Position numbers and translations under genes: made by a program | NCBI GenBank assembly: GCA_945873065.1 | Contig: CAMCBN010000004.1 | Location: forward strand, 43,835 to 107,834 | DNA from: an uncultured Candidatus Saccharibacteria bacterium | GTDB lineage: Bacteria; Patescibacteriota; Saccharimonadia; Saccharimonadales; Saccharimonadaceae | Direction: 5' to 3' | DNA length: 64,000 nucleotides | Notes under the pieces: generated by a model | The model's database searches: none | Told to the model about the DNA's origin: nothing | What the model saw: only the letters and a program-made list of their open reading frames with translations | Shown: in pieces, positions 38,489 to 48,287 of the stretch | How positions within the stretch are numbered: position 1 is the stretch's first letter | Layout of the letters: the number at the start of each line of letters is the position of its first letter

Positions 38489-39067
38489 CTATTTCCCCTC
38501 CTTTTCAAAAGGTAAACCAAATTTTTCGAGCAAAGCACGGCTAGCGGCTGGGCTACCATGCTCGATGGCGATCGTTACCTGCATCCCATGGATAATCTGA
38601 GTTTCTTCGAATGTCAGCTCGGGAAAAATCGATTGATCAACGATACCGAGGTTGTAATTACCACCCTTGTCGAACTTGCTGCCAACACCATGGAAGTCGC
38701 GGACACGCGGCAAGCCAACATTTACGAGACGATCAAGAAACTCGTACATACGAGCACCGCGCAAAGTCACCATGACACCGATAGGTGCACCCATGCCTTT
38801 ACGTATCTTGAAGGTGGCGATCGACTTTTTTGCCAACCGATCGACTGGTGCCTGACCAGTCACCTTGGTAATAGTATTGCGAACCAGCTGATGAAAACGC
38901 TTGTCTTCCTTGTGCTTACCGATTCCTGCGCTGACCACAATTTTCTCGAGTTTCGGCACTTGGTGGATGTTTTCGAGCTTCAATTCGGCCTGAAGTTCCT
39001 TACGATACTGAGTATCGTACAAGGCTTTCAAGCGAGGAGTCGGTACGGCTGATGCTGTGTCTGCCAT
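38489..39067 (-). CDS. rplE: 50S ribosomal protein L5
   Basis: [33 protein letters not shown]. Confidence 0.97.
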   Translation of the reverse strand: MADTASAVPTPRLKALYDTQYRKELQAELKLENIHQVPKLEKIVVSAGIGKHKEDKRFHQLVRNTITKVTGQAPVDRLAKKSIATFKIRKGMGAPIGVMVTLRGARMYEFLDRLVNVGLPRVRDFHGVGSKFDKGGNYNLGIVDQSIFPELTFEETQIIHGMQVTIAIEHGSPAASRALLEKFGLPFEKEGK

Positions 39068-39390
39068 TATTTGACCTCCTTATTATTTAGCTGCCGAGCG
39101 ACGCGAACCTTCACGCCATCAGCATTTATCTTATAACCAACACGACTGGTTTTGCCTGTCTTTTCGTCGACGACCAGAGCCAATTTGTGTAGCGGCATTG
39201 GTACGTGAATATCCTTAGTTCCGCCGCGTGGGTTCAGCTGATTTGGCTTGACGTGACGATGACCGAGCCCTACACCTTCGACCAGCGCAGTCTGCGCCAC
39301 TGGGTCGACCGACAAAACCTTACCTGTAGTACCTTTGTTGTCACCACTGATGATCTTCACGATATCGTCTTTTCGAATACGCTGAGCCAT
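39067..39390 (-). CDS. rplX: 50S ribosomal protein L24
   Basis: RIRKDDIVKIISGDNKGTTGKVLSVDP. Confidence 0.96.
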   Translation of the reverse strand: MAQRIRKDDIVKIISGDNKGTTGKVLSVDPVAQTALVEGVGLGHRHVKPNQLNPRGGTKDIHVPMPLHKLALVVDEKTGKTSRVGYKINADGVKVRVARQLNNKEVK

Positions 39391-39758
39391 TAGAGTACCT
39401 CCGGCGCTAGGCTGATAATCTTATTATAACCAAGGTCACGCAATTCGCGTGGCACTGGGCCAAAGACACGTGTCGCCTTTGGCGATTTATCATCGTTGAT
39501 AATCACCGCAGCATTATCATCGAAGCAGATCGTACTACCATCTTTGCGGTGAATCTGGTCACGAGTGCGCACCACTACGGCTTTGACGACTGATTTCTTT
39601 TTGACGTTACCAGTCGGGCTGGCGTCTTTGACTGTCGCAACGATGATATCACCGACACGAGCATAACGGCGCCGGGTACCACCGAGCACACGGATACATA
39701 GAATAGATTTTGCACCACTGTTGTCTGTCACCTTGAGGCGTGATTCTTGCTGGATCAT
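39390..39758 (-). CDS. rplN: 50S ribosomal protein L14
   Basis: [27 protein letters not shown]. Confidence 0.97.
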   Translation of the reverse strand: MIQQESRLKVTDNSGAKSILCIRVLGGTRRRYARVGDIIVATVKDASPTGNVKKKSVVKAVVVRTRDQIHRKDGSTICFDDNAAVIINDDKSPKATRVFGPVPRELRDLGYNKIISLAPEVL

Positions 39759-40039
39759 GCTACCTCCTCTTCGGTGTCATCTTTAACTTCGACAGAGCCC
39801 TGTGATCGCTTGACTATAGAGTCAAGTCGAAAGGCTTTGCTCTTGCTGATCGGGCGAGTCTCTACGATCCGCACCGTATCGCCAACGTTAGCGTCATTGG
39901 CCTCATCGTGAGCGGCATACTTACGGGTCACTGTGTATTGTTTGCCGTAGATTGGGTGCGTCTCGCGGCTAGTCACGGTCACCGTAATTGTTTTGTCGTT
40001 CACAGCTGAGGAGACCACGCCGGTCAATATTTTGGCCAT
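39755..40039 (-). CDS. rpsQ: 30S ribosomal protein S17
   Basis: [42 protein letters not shown]. Confidence 0.96.
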   Translation of the reverse strand: MAKILTGVVSSAVNDKTITVTVTSRETHPIYGKQYTVTRKYAAHDEANDANVGDTVRIVETRPISKSKAFRLDSIVKRSQGSVEVKDDTEEEVA

Positions 40040-40245
40040 TAGTTTGTCCCTTCCTGCTGGAGAGCGTTAATCTGCGTTAATAAACGAGCAATGTCGCGGC
40101 GAAGCGCCCCGAGTGCGCGTGGATTGGTGAGTTCACCAGTCTTGTGACCTCGCTGAGCCGCTAGCAAATCAGCCCGCTTGCTAGCAAGCTCTTGCTGGAG
40201 CGACTCGAGAGAAGTATTTTGTGTTGATCGTGCTGAGTCCGCCAT
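40039..40245 (-). CDS. rpmC: 50S ribosomal protein L29
   Basis: Position in operon and TGELTNPRALGALRRDIARLLTQINAL. Confidence 0.93.
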   Translation of the reverse strand: MADSARSTQNTSLESLQQELASKRADLLAAQRGHKTGELTNPRALGALRRDIARLLTQINALQQEGTN

Positions 40246-40658
40246 TATGCATCACCTTTCTTAACAAACCGTGTTTTGACTGGCAATTTGTGGCTAGCTA
40301 GGCGCATAGCTTCGCGAGCGACATCCTCAGGCACGCCCTTCATCTCGAAGAGGACCGTACCCGACTTTACCTTGGCTACGAAGAATTCAGGGTTGCCCTT
40401 GCCGCCACCCATCTTCAAGCCAAGCGCTTTGCGGGTCACCGGGGTGTGCGGAAAAATACGAATCCAGATCTTACCACCACGCTTGACGTAACGGGTCATT
40501 GCCTGACGAGCAGCCTCGATCTGACGACTGGTAACGCGCTCGTTGCCGAGGCTTTGCAGACCGTAATCACCGAACGCGACGTAATTACCGCGTGTAGCTA
40601 CGCCATCATTTTTGCCGATGCGGACCTTGCGAAATTTTGTTTTCTTTGGTAATAACAT
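40245..40658 (-). CDS. rplP: 50S ribosomal protein L16
   Basis: [35 protein letters not shown]. Confidence 0.97.
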   Translation of the reverse strand: MLLPKKTKFRKVRIGKNDGVATRGNYVAFGDYGLQSLGNERVTSRQIEAARQAMTRYVKRGGKIWIRIFPHTPVTRKALGLKMGGGKGNPEFFVAKVKSGTVLFEMKGVPEDVAREAMRLASHKLPVKTRFVKKGDA

Positions 40659-41299
40659 TACTTCGCACTCCTTTCACCCTTATAAATCCAGACCTTCACA
40701 CCAACAATACCGACACCTGGACAGTTTGCTCGAGCAACATGAAAGTCGATGTCAGCCCGCAGTGTATGTAGTGGTACCGAACCTTCGATGACCTTCTCTC
40801 GGCGAGCCATCTCAGCGTTATTCAAACGTCCAGCTACCTCAATACGGATACCTTTGGCATTAGCATTCATGGTATTTTGAGCAGCCATCTTGACAGCGCG
40901 ACGGAAATTAGCGCGACGCTCTAGCTGGCGAGCAATGTTTTCAGCTACCAACTTAGCGTTCAGCTCTGGACGGCGAACCTCTTCGATATTAATACGAACA
41001 GGGCGACTCGTGATCTTCTCGATCTCTTTTCTGAGCTCTGTCACACCAGCCCCACCGCGACCGATCACCACACCAGCTTTGGCGGTATGGATAGTAATGG
41101 TGGTTTGATTCGGACTACGCTCAATCTCAACTCGAGCGATAGTCGGACGACTAGCATAGCGTGCTTCGATCAATGAGCGAATCTTTGTGTCTTCTGCCAA
41201 CCAGGTCGCAAACTCACGCTTGTTCTGATTGAACCAACGCGAACCCCAGTTCTTGTGAACCTGGAGGCGGAAGCTGAGTGGGTTAACTTTCTGACCCAT
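40658..41299 (-). CDS. rpsC: 30S ribosomal protein S3
   Basis: [23 protein letters not shown] and KH domain [18 protein letters not shown]. Confidence 0.97.
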   Translation of the reverse strand: MGQKVNPLSFRLQVHKNWGSRWFNQNKREFATWLAEDTKIRSLIEARYASRPTIARVEIERSPNQTTITIHTAKAGVVIGRGGAGVTELRKEIEKITSRPVRINIEEVRRPELNAKLVAENIARQLERRANFRRAVKMAAQNTMNANAKGIRIEVAGRLNNAEMARREKVIEGSVPLHTLRADIDFHVARANCPGVGIVGVKVWIYKGERSAK

Positions 41300-41710
41300 T
41301 TACTTTTCCTCCTCTTTTGCCGGCTTGTCGGCTTTTTTAGCGGGTTTTTTCACCTGTTTGACAACGCCACTCACCTCTACCAAGATATGACTAGAGCGTT
41401 TTTGGAAAGGCTGTGCCCGGCCACGACTGGCTGGTTTATAGCGACGCATGCGCGGACCAGCGGTCACACTCAAGGTGTGAATATCGAGACTTCGCGCATC
41501 GAGACCGTGGTTGTTGATAGCGTTTGCCTGTGCACTAGCGATGGCCTTTTTGACGGCCAACGCAGCGCGACGTGGTGTATGGTCGAGAATAACTAGCGCA
41601 TCAGCTACGCTGCGGCCACGCACTAGGCTCGCAACGATCGACACCTTACGAGGTGTCTGGTCGACACCCTTAATATGTGCGCGAACTGTAAAACGTTGTG
41701 CTTCAGCCAT
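41300..41710 (-). CDS. rplV: 50S ribosomal protein L22
   Basis: HIKGVDQTPRKVSIVASLVRGRSVADALVIL and GPRMRRYKPASRGRAQPFQKRSSHILVEV. Confidence 0.96.
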   Translation of the reverse strand: MAEAQRFTVRAHIKGVDQTPRKVSIVASLVRGRSVADALVILDHTPRRAALAVKKAIASAQANAINNHGLDARSLDIHTLSVTAGPRMRRYKPASRGRAQPFQKRSSHILVEVSGVVKQVKKPAKKADKPAKEEEK

Positions 41711-41976
41711 TATTTCTTATCCTTTCCACCGTGCTTGCGGAATTTGCGCGTTGGACTAAACTCACCGAGCTTGTGACCAACCATATTTTCCGAGATTAAC
41801 ACCGGTACGTGCACGCGACCATTGTGCACAGCAAAGGTAAATCCGACCATTTCTGGCGTGATCGTACTGCTGCGCGCCCAAGTCTTAATCACCGTGCGGT
41901 CGCCAACTTTCAGCGCTGCCACTTTTTTGGCAAGCTTCGCGTCAACGAATGGGCCTTTTTTGAGTGATCGACTCAT
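41710..41976 (-). CDS. rpsS: 30S ribosomal protein S19
   Basis: [19 protein letters not shown]. Confidence 0.97.
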   Translation of the reverse strand: MSRSLKKGPFVDAKLAKKVAALKVGDRTVIKTWARSSTITPEMVGFTFAVHNGRVHVPVLISENMVGHKLGEFSPTRKFRKHGGKDKK

Positions 41977-41979
41977 AGA

Positions 41980-42819
41980 TTACCTCTTCCTCTTAGCTTC
42001 GTGACGACTGCGAACAATCATCTTGTTAGTTGATTTGCGATGACGGGTGCGGTAGCCAAGTGTTAGTTGACCCCATGGAGTACGTGGCGCCTTACCGCTA
42101 CCATGGCGACCACCGTCACCACCACCGTGTGGGTGATCGGCCGCGTTCATGACCACACCGCGAACTGTTGGGCGGATACCCTTGCGACGCTTGCGTCCAG
42201 CTGAACCGATTTTGACATTCTGATGCTGGACATTACCAACGGTACCCAAGCTCGCTTCACACTCCAGGCGGAATTTGCGAACCTCGCCAGATGGCATACG
42301 CACCATCGCGTAGTCACCCTCTTTAGCCATCAGCTGAGCCTTGGTACCAGCTGATCGAACCATCTGGCTACCCCTACCTGGGTTGATCTCGATAGCATAG
42401 ATCTGCGAACCAACCGGGATATTTGCCAAAGGCATGCGGTTGCTATTTTCAACAGGAGCATCGCTACCAGTCTTGATGACTTTGCCTTTCGTCATAGCTG
42501 TATCGGCCAATACATAATGATACAAGCCATGCTGGTCTTTCACTCGAGCAATACGCGCCGAACGGTTCGGGTCGTACTCAATCTCCTCTACCGTTAAGGT
42601 TAAGCCAGATGCCAAGCGATGATCGAGTAAACGATAGTGCCGACGCACGCCACCACCACGGTGGCGAACTGTGATGCGACCACTGTTATTGCGACCAGCT
42701 CGCTGTTTCTTGCTCTTCACTAGGCTCTTGAGCGGCTTGCGCGTCGTGATATCACTCAAATCTTGACTGGTCATACCACGACGAGCAGGAGTGGTTGGGT
42801 TGTAAGCTTTTACTGGCAT
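41980..42819 (-). CDS. rplB: 50S ribosomal protein L2
   Basis: RPTVRGVVMNAADHPHGGGDGG. Confidence 0.98.
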   Translation of the reverse strand: MPVKAYNPTTPARRGMTSQDLSDITTRKPLKSLVKSKKQRAGRNNSGRITVRHRGGGVRRHYRLLDHRLASGLTLTVEEIEYDPNRSARIARVKDQHGLYHYVLADTAMTKGKVIKTGSDAPVENSNRMPLANIPVGSQIYAIEINPGRGSQMVRSAGTKAQLMAKEGDYAMVRMPSGEVRKFRLECEASLGTVGNVQHQNVKIGSAGRKRRKGIRPTVRGVVMNAADHPHGGGDGGRHGSGKAPRTPWGQLTLGYRTRHRKSTNKMIVRSRHEAKRKR

Positions 42820-43151
42820 TACTTCTCCTCCTTCGCGTCTTCTTGCGACTTCTCTTCAGTATCAAATACTTTGATGGAGCCTTCGCTCAAACGCACATAG
42901 GCTTTCTTGCTATCTTGGCGGTGTGTCGTACCAGGATAGCGGTTTTTGCCTCGACTATAGCGCACTGCCTTGCCAGTCTGGATAGCTGTCGTGATATTGG
43001 CGACTTTTGTACCTTCGTATTGCGCCTCAACGGCGGCAGCGATCTGTTGCTTGTTCGCCGATAATGGTACATCAAAAATATATGTATTCCGCGTAGTGAT
43101 CAAGCGATATGCCTTTTCTGTCGCACGTGGAGTTACTAATACAACTTGCAT
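42819..43151 (-). CDS. rplW: 50S ribosomal protein L23
   Basis: PRATEKAYRLITTRNTYIFDVPLSANKQQIAAAVE. Confidence 0.95.
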   Translation of the reverse strand: MQVVLVTPRATEKAYRLITTRNTYIFDVPLSANKQQIAAAVEAQYEGTKVANITTAIQTGKAVRYSRGKNRYPGTTHRQDSKKAYVRLSEGSIKVFDTEEKSQEDAKEEK

Positions 43152-43774
43152 TATTTATCCTCCTTTTTTGTGAGCCATTGCTCGACCAGCTCAAGGGCTT
43201 CTGGCGAAATAACAATATGGTCAGCGTTCAAAATATGATAGACATTTAGGTATGTTGCTCGAACCACTAGCACCTGAGCCAGGTTGTTAGTCGATCGCAA
43301 CAATTCTGGTGTTTTTTCACTTGTTACGAGCAATACCTTGCGGTCGAGGTCGGACTGCTTCAAGAAAGCCGCCGCATCGCGTGTCTTGCCGGTCATTTTG
43401 TCTTCATATGGCAAGACTATTACTTTTCCGGCCTGATGAGCCAAGGTGAGTGCCTGGCGCACCGCGACCTTTTTCGCTGTTTTCGATAGTTTCTTGCTGT
43501 AATTTTCGTTGCCGCGCGGCCCGAAAACGATACCACCATGGCGCCAAATCGGGTTGCGAGTCGACCCGAAACGAGCTCGACCTGTGCCTTTTTGCTTCCA
43601 TGGTTTTTTGCCACCACCACGAACTTCGCCGCGGGTTTTGGTGGTCGCACTTGCCTGGCGACTGTTCGCGAGGAACGCGTCGTATGCGAGCTTGAGTAGC
43701 TCGTGATTTGGCACATCAACACCAAACACGCTCTCTGGCAAGGCTGCTTTTGCTGGCTTGGTTGATTCAGCCAT
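43151..43774 (-). CDS. rplD: 50S ribosomal protein L4
   Basis: TRGEVRGGGKKPWKQKGTGRARFGSTRNPIWRHGGIVFGP. Confidence 0.97.
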   Translation of the reverse strand: MAESTKPAKAALPESVFGVDVPNHELLKLAYDAFLANSRQASATTKTRGEVRGGGKKPWKQKGTGRARFGSTRNPIWRHGGIVFGPRGNENYSKKLSKTAKKVAVRQALTLAHQAGKVIVLPYEDKMTGKTRDAAAFLKQSDLDRKVLLVTSEKTPELLRSTNNLAQVLVVRATYLNVYHILNADHIVISPEALELVEQWLTKKEDK

Positions 43775-44403
43775 TACTTAGCACCTCCTAGTACGATTAA
43801 GCCCTTCTTGGGACCCGGCACCGCGCCCTTGACACCGATCAGGTTGTCTTCGGCAGAGATATAAGCAACCTTCAGGTTTTTGATAGTAACCTGCTCGGCG
43901 CCCATGTGTCCAGCCATGCGCTTGCCTTTGAATATTTTTTGTGGATACATCGAGCCGATAGAACCGACCTTACGCGTATTACCTTTACCACCGTGTGTTT
44001 TGCGGTGGCGCTTGAAGTTGTGTCGCTTGATCGTACCAGCCCAACCTTTACCTTTGCTGACGCCTGTCGCATCAACAGTGTCACCGAGCTCAAACTCTGT
44101 GACATTCCATGTGTCACCGACCTTGACTTCGCCAAGCTCATCGACACGAAACTCCCGAATCTCTTTCGGAGTCACACCGGCTGGCTTGACATGACCAGCC
44201 ACGGCCTTGCTCAGGTTCTTACCCATACCATATGCCACCTGGACTGCGTTGTAGCCGTCGGTTTCGACAGACTTGACCTGAGTCACAGTCACAGGGCCAG
44301 CTTGAATCAGCGTCACCGGAATAGTGGTGCCGTCCTCGCTGATGATTTGGGTCATACCAATTTTGGTACCGAGAAGTGCTTTCATTGCCCTCTTTGCTCC
44401 CAT
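43774..44403 (-). CDS. rplC: 50S ribosomal protein L3
   Basis: MKALLGTKIGMTQII...; start at 44403 (GGGGA SD) or 44385. Confidence 0.95.
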   Translation of the reverse strand: MGAKRAMKALLGTKIGMTQIISEDGTTIPVTLIQAGPVTVTQVKSVETDGYNAVQVAYGMGKNLSKAVAGHVKPAGVTPKEIREFRVDELGEVKVGDTWNVTEFELGDTVDATGVSKGKGWAGTIKRHNFKRHRKTHGGKGNTRKVGSIGSMYPQKIFKGKRMAGHMGAEQVTIKNLKVAYISAEDNLIGVKGAVPGPKKGLIVLGGAK

Positions 44404-44499
44404 GTAAAATCCCCGGCGACTAGCAGTATCTCGAAGCTTCGATGCGTTAGTGTACACCAGAGCCAGACGAGACTTACCAATTCGTCCTGGGATAAGTTA

Positions 44500-44520
44500 T
44501 TATTACGTAATAAATTACGT
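44500..44520. promoter_or_regulatory. Nested palindromes in the rplC operon leader
   Basis: TTATTACGTAATAA (44500-44513) and ACGTAAT-AA-ATTACGT (44505-44520). Confidence 0.4.
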
Positions 44521-44589
44521 CTACTATGATATCATACCTTGGCAGAGTACAGCAAGCATTTCATACCATCTACGCGGCATTAGCCGATC

Positions 44590-45252
44590 CTATTGATTTT
44601 GATTCAACTCTCCATTAGCGGCTAGTGCCTCATTAAGGCCGTGGTCATACTCGGTAGCGATTACCGTTTTGCGCCACGTACCATCACCCTGCGGAAAAGC
44701 AGCTTTATCTGGGACTTCACCTAGCCCAAAGTCGTCTTCTGACCGGCTGAACTCAACGCACTGCGTCGTAACGCCATTCTTGCTCACACTGCTAGTAGCA
44801 TTACCATCAACCGTTGTAATCCATTTGATTTGGCTTTGCGGCACCTCATTGATTTGGTTCGGATCGCGGGTCGCCGTGTAGAGCCTCACCTCGCTAACCG
44901 GGCTACTTTTTATTGCACCTGGCTGACTGCATGATGGGTCGCCATCGATCGTCGCTAGCGGCAGCGCCGAAGCATGCCCTTGATCAGCATCCAACTGTTC
45001 GCTTACGAAGCCTGGAGCGATCCACACTGGCCCATCGGCAATCTCACTAGCCCAGCTATCATATGCGTCTGGATTAAATACTGCCGACGTTGTACTTGCC
45101 TGCTCACTGCTTTGTGTCGGCTGCGCCTGCTCTGATGTACCACAGCTAGACATACCAGCTGCTAACGCTAATGCCGCGATAGCGCCAAGTGATTTGTGTA
45201 GCTCCGTTGACGACGTAAAGTTAACGTTGTTATCTCGTGGAACATATGGCAC
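44590..45252 (-). CDS. Putative lipoprotein, unknown function
   Basis: Hydrophobic N-terminal segment LGAIAALALAAGMSSCGTSEQ with following low-complexity linker. Confidence 0.65.
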   Translation of the reverse strand: MPYVPRDNNVNFTSSTELHKSLGAIAALALAAGMSSCGTSEQAQPTQSSEQASTTSAVFNPDAYDSWASEIADGPVWIAPGFVSEQLDADQGHASALPLATIDGDPSCSQPGAIKSSPVSEVRLYTATRDPNQINEVPQSQIKWITTVDGNATSSVSKNGVTTQCVEFSRSEDDFGLGEVPDKAAFPQGDGTWRKTVIATEYDHGLNEALAANGELNQNQ

Positions 45253-45377
45253 TCCTTCTTCGTTATTTAATGTTATGTCGTAGTGGTTATATTGTAATAC
45301 TGCTTTGTAATGATCACAAATCGATGGCTTGATAGCTACTCACATACTGCAAGCACCATATGCTACAATACAACCAC

Positions 45378-46214
45378 ATGCGCGACACTTCCCCTTCTAC
45401 CATCAACATGTGGCTAACCTCAGCAGCAATACAGTTGCGCGCGGCACAGATCGCTAGCGCGCGGCTCGACGCCGAGTTATTACTTGGGTATGTACTACGA
45501 CGGCCACGGAGCTGGCTTCACGCTCATGACGAGGTGACGCTCGCCTCGCACCAACAACGCAACGCAGATCGTCTCTTGGCTCGTCGCTGCAACTACGAGC
45601 CACTAGCCTACCTCACCAAGCACAAAGAATTCTACGGTCGCGATTTCATCATCTCGCCAGCAGTGCTAGTACCGCGGCCCGAGACCGAGACGATGATTGA
45701 GCTACTATTACATTACCGACAGCCGCACCATAAACGATTAATTGATGTTGGCACAGGTAGTGGTGTTGTAGCTATCACATCGGCTTTGGAGCTGCCAGAT
45801 GTTTACGTTGAGGCTTGCGATATTGACGCAGCGGCGTTAGCGGTAGCACGGCGTAATGGCACCAAACTAGGTGCATTGATACAATTTTATCAAAGTGATT
45901 TATTGTCGAAAGCACAACATAGTTACGATATCATCATGGCTAACCTCCCCTACGTCGACCCTAGCTGGCAGCGTGATAGCCGCGAAACGGCCCACGAGCC
46001 CCAGCAAGCGCTATTCGCCGAGGAGCATGGCCTAGATCTAATCTATCAGTTGCTCGAGCAAACCGACCACTGGCTCGCCCCACACGGGTTACTTATTTTG
46101 GAAGCCGACCCGTGCCAGTACCAAGCGATAACCACCAAGGCAGCACAGTATCACCTACGAAAACTCACCAGCCAAGGATACGCGATAGCATTTACGAAGG
46201 CTACCCATAAGTAG
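45378..46214 (+). CDS. prmC: Release factor glutamine methyltransferase
   Basis: ARLDAELLLGYVL, VLVPRPETETMIELLL, VGTGSGVVAI, NLPY; TACAAT 8 nt upstream of ATG 45378. Confidence 0.93.
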   Translation: MRDTSPSTINMWLTSAAIQLRAAQIASARLDAELLLGYVLRRPRSWLHAHDEVTLASHQQRNADRLLARRCNYEPLAYLTKHKEFYGRDFIISPAVLVPRPETETMIELLLHYRQPHHKRLIDVGTGSGVVAITSALELPDVYVEACDIDAAALAVARRNGTKLGALIQFYQSDLLSKAQHSYDIIMANLPYVDPSWQRDSRETAHEPQQALFAEEHGLDLIYQLLEQTDHWLAPHGLLILEADPCQYQAITTKAAQYHLRKLTSQGYAIAFTKATHK

Positions 46215-46246
46215 AGTATGGCTCATGCGTACGTCATAAACACACG

Positions 46247-47443
46247 TTATTCTTCGTCGCTCGCCCGATACTGACCGAGCGTGACCCGAAGGACGATTGT
46301 TTTGCTATCGCGCTGTACTGTCATCTCGACTGTATCGCCTGGCTGATATTCACCGATCAGGCTCGACACATCACCCTGCTTGCCGACTGTGAGATTATTT
46401 ATCTTAGTAATAACATCTTTCTCCTTCAAGCCAGCTTTGGCTGCTGGGCCATCAGCTACGATCGCATCTTTGCCGCTATTGCCGATGATATAAGCTCCTT
46501 CTTTGGCTGATATACCAGCTTGTTTGGCGATATCTGGTGTCAACATCGTATAGCGTGCGCCCAGATACGCACGGCGCACTCCTTTGCCTGCTAGGACCGA
46601 CTTGAGCGTCCCCTTCACAGCATTGACTGGTATAGCAAAACTAATTCCTTGCGCATTAGTGGCTACCGCTACGTTAATACCGATCACCTGTCCCGAGCGA
46701 TTGAGTAATGGCCCACCAGAGTTGCCAGAATTAATAGCAGCATCAGTCTGAATGAGGTCGGTCAAACTCTCAGTCTGGCTCGAGCTATTCGACATCGATG
46801 CTACCACTGGTCGGCCCTTACCAGAGACGATACCGCTAGTCACGGTATTCTGATAGCGGCCCAGAGCGTTACCGATCGCGATCACCGACTGACCTATACG
46901 TAGTGTCGCCGAGTCGCCCAGTGACAAAGCAGCTAGTTGTGCATTTCCAGCCTCTAACTTTAAGTACGCGATATCATTGAGCGGATCTTTCCCGACGAGT
47001 TGTACATCATCATAGCGAGTGCCATCAGCCGTGATAACTCGAATAGCAGAAGCATTCGCCACAACGTGCTTGTTGGTGATGATATAGCCATCTTTGCTAA
47101 CGATCAGCCCTGTACCAGCGGCTGCGCGTTGCTGTTGCTGCAAACCAAAAGTTGATGATTGCTGCTCAACATTCGTGATTATCGAAACGACACTCTTTGA
47201 AGCTTTTTCGGCCGCCGACGAAACAGCCGACTCGTCTGTAGTAGGCACCAAATTTCCATCGGTTTGTAGTTCATCGCGAAGTGTCACAGCCCCCTGTTGC
47301 ACACTACGCACATAAATCCACATCGCTACAGCGGCAAGAAAAACTACGATTAGCATACCCCCCGCTATAATAGACATGATCCGCGACTGACGCGCCGAGC
47401 GCCTCGCCTGCTGATCAAACTGCTGTAATTGTTCTTCTGTCAT
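46247..47443 (-). CDS. HtrA/DegP-like serine protease with PDZ domain
   Basis: TNKHVV, NDIAYLKL, GNSGGPLLN catalytic motifs; N-terminal TM; C-terminal PDZ. Confidence 0.95.
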   Translation of the reverse strand: MTEEQLQQFDQQARRSARQSRIMSIIAGGMLIVVFLAAVAMWIYVRSVQQGAVTLRDELQTDGNLVPTTDESAVSSAAEKASKSVVSIITNVEQQSSTFGLQQQQRAAAGTGLIVSKDGYIITNKHVVANASAIRVITADGTRYDDVQLVGKDPLNDIAYLKLEAGNAQLAALSLGDSATLRIGQSVIAIGNALGRYQNTVTSGIVSGKGRPVVASMSNSSSQTESLTDLIQTDAAINSGNSGGPLLNRSGQVIGINVAVATNAQGISFAIPVNAVKGTLKSVLAGKGVRRAYLGARYTMLTPDIAKQAGISAKEGAYIIGNSGKDAIVADGPAAKAGLKEKDVITKINNLTVGKQGDVSSLIGEYQPGDTVEMTVQRDSKTIVLRVTLGQYRASDEE

Positions 47444-47474
47444 ACTACCCTTTTAAATTTCATTAAATTTTACG

Positions 47475-48257
47475 CTAAGCCAACCCAGTCGCGCTCAAAC
47501 TATTAAACGCCACCAACAGCACAAATGTCAGACCAACAGCAAACGATACCGGCAAGATAATGTCCGCCATACGCACCACACCATGTTGATGGTAGCTATT
47601 GTAAGCGCGCTCTGCTACGAAGCCAAACACCACCAACAGCAGCGGTAATTGCGCTACCTTCATCACACTCACACCTGGCACCGTATAAGCAAACATCCAA
47701 TGATACCCTGCCCATGCCAACTCAGCGAACACGACTGCCACCACTAGTCCATAGAGTCGAGCTAATGGCTCATCATAACTACCCAAAATATGCTGTGCTG
47801 CACAGTAACCTAACACCCACGCCAAAGCGACAAAAACAGCCACATCCCAGCGATACGATATCATTGCTAACGTGCTCATACCGAAAAATACTGCTACACC
47901 AGCCTGAATAGCCACCGAACGACGATCAGACCGCGGCTTGAGAATTACTAACCACGCAGCATGCAATACTGCTAATATAGCTTGGAGCCATACCACACCA
48001 CTAGCAGCATACATCAGCATCACTACACTGAGACCAACTGTCAAATCGACCATGTTAGCCACTATATTAGCTAGCCAAAAACGCGGCCGCACAGCCAGTG
48101 CTCGCCATTTACTCGCTATCACCAACACAAGCGCCAACCACGGTGACTGTACCTCCAAGACTATCAAGAACAATAAAGCAGCCAAACCGACATTCAACGC
48201 AATGTAAACTGCCTCACTAAAGCGCGAGTTGTGGTTGCCGGCTTGTAAAAAATCCAT
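47475..48257 (-). CDS. Polytopic membrane protein, unknown
   Basis: Multiple hydrophobic helices. Confidence 0.7.
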   Translation of the reverse strand: MDFLQAGNHNSRFSEAVYIALNVGLAALLFLIVLEVQSPWLALVLVIASKWRALAVRPRFWLANIVANMVDLTVGLSVVMLMYAASGVVWLQAILAVLHAAWLVILKPRSDRRSVAIQAGVAVFFGMSTLAMISYRWDVAVFVALAWVLGYCAAQHILGSYDEPLARLYGLVVAVVFAELAWAGYHWMFAYTVPGVSVMKVAQLPLLLVVFGFVAERAYNSYHQHGVVRMADIILPVSFAVGLTFVLLVAFNSLSATGLA

Positions 48258-48287
48258 ATCCTCAGTCCTTTCCTTTTTATTGTACCA

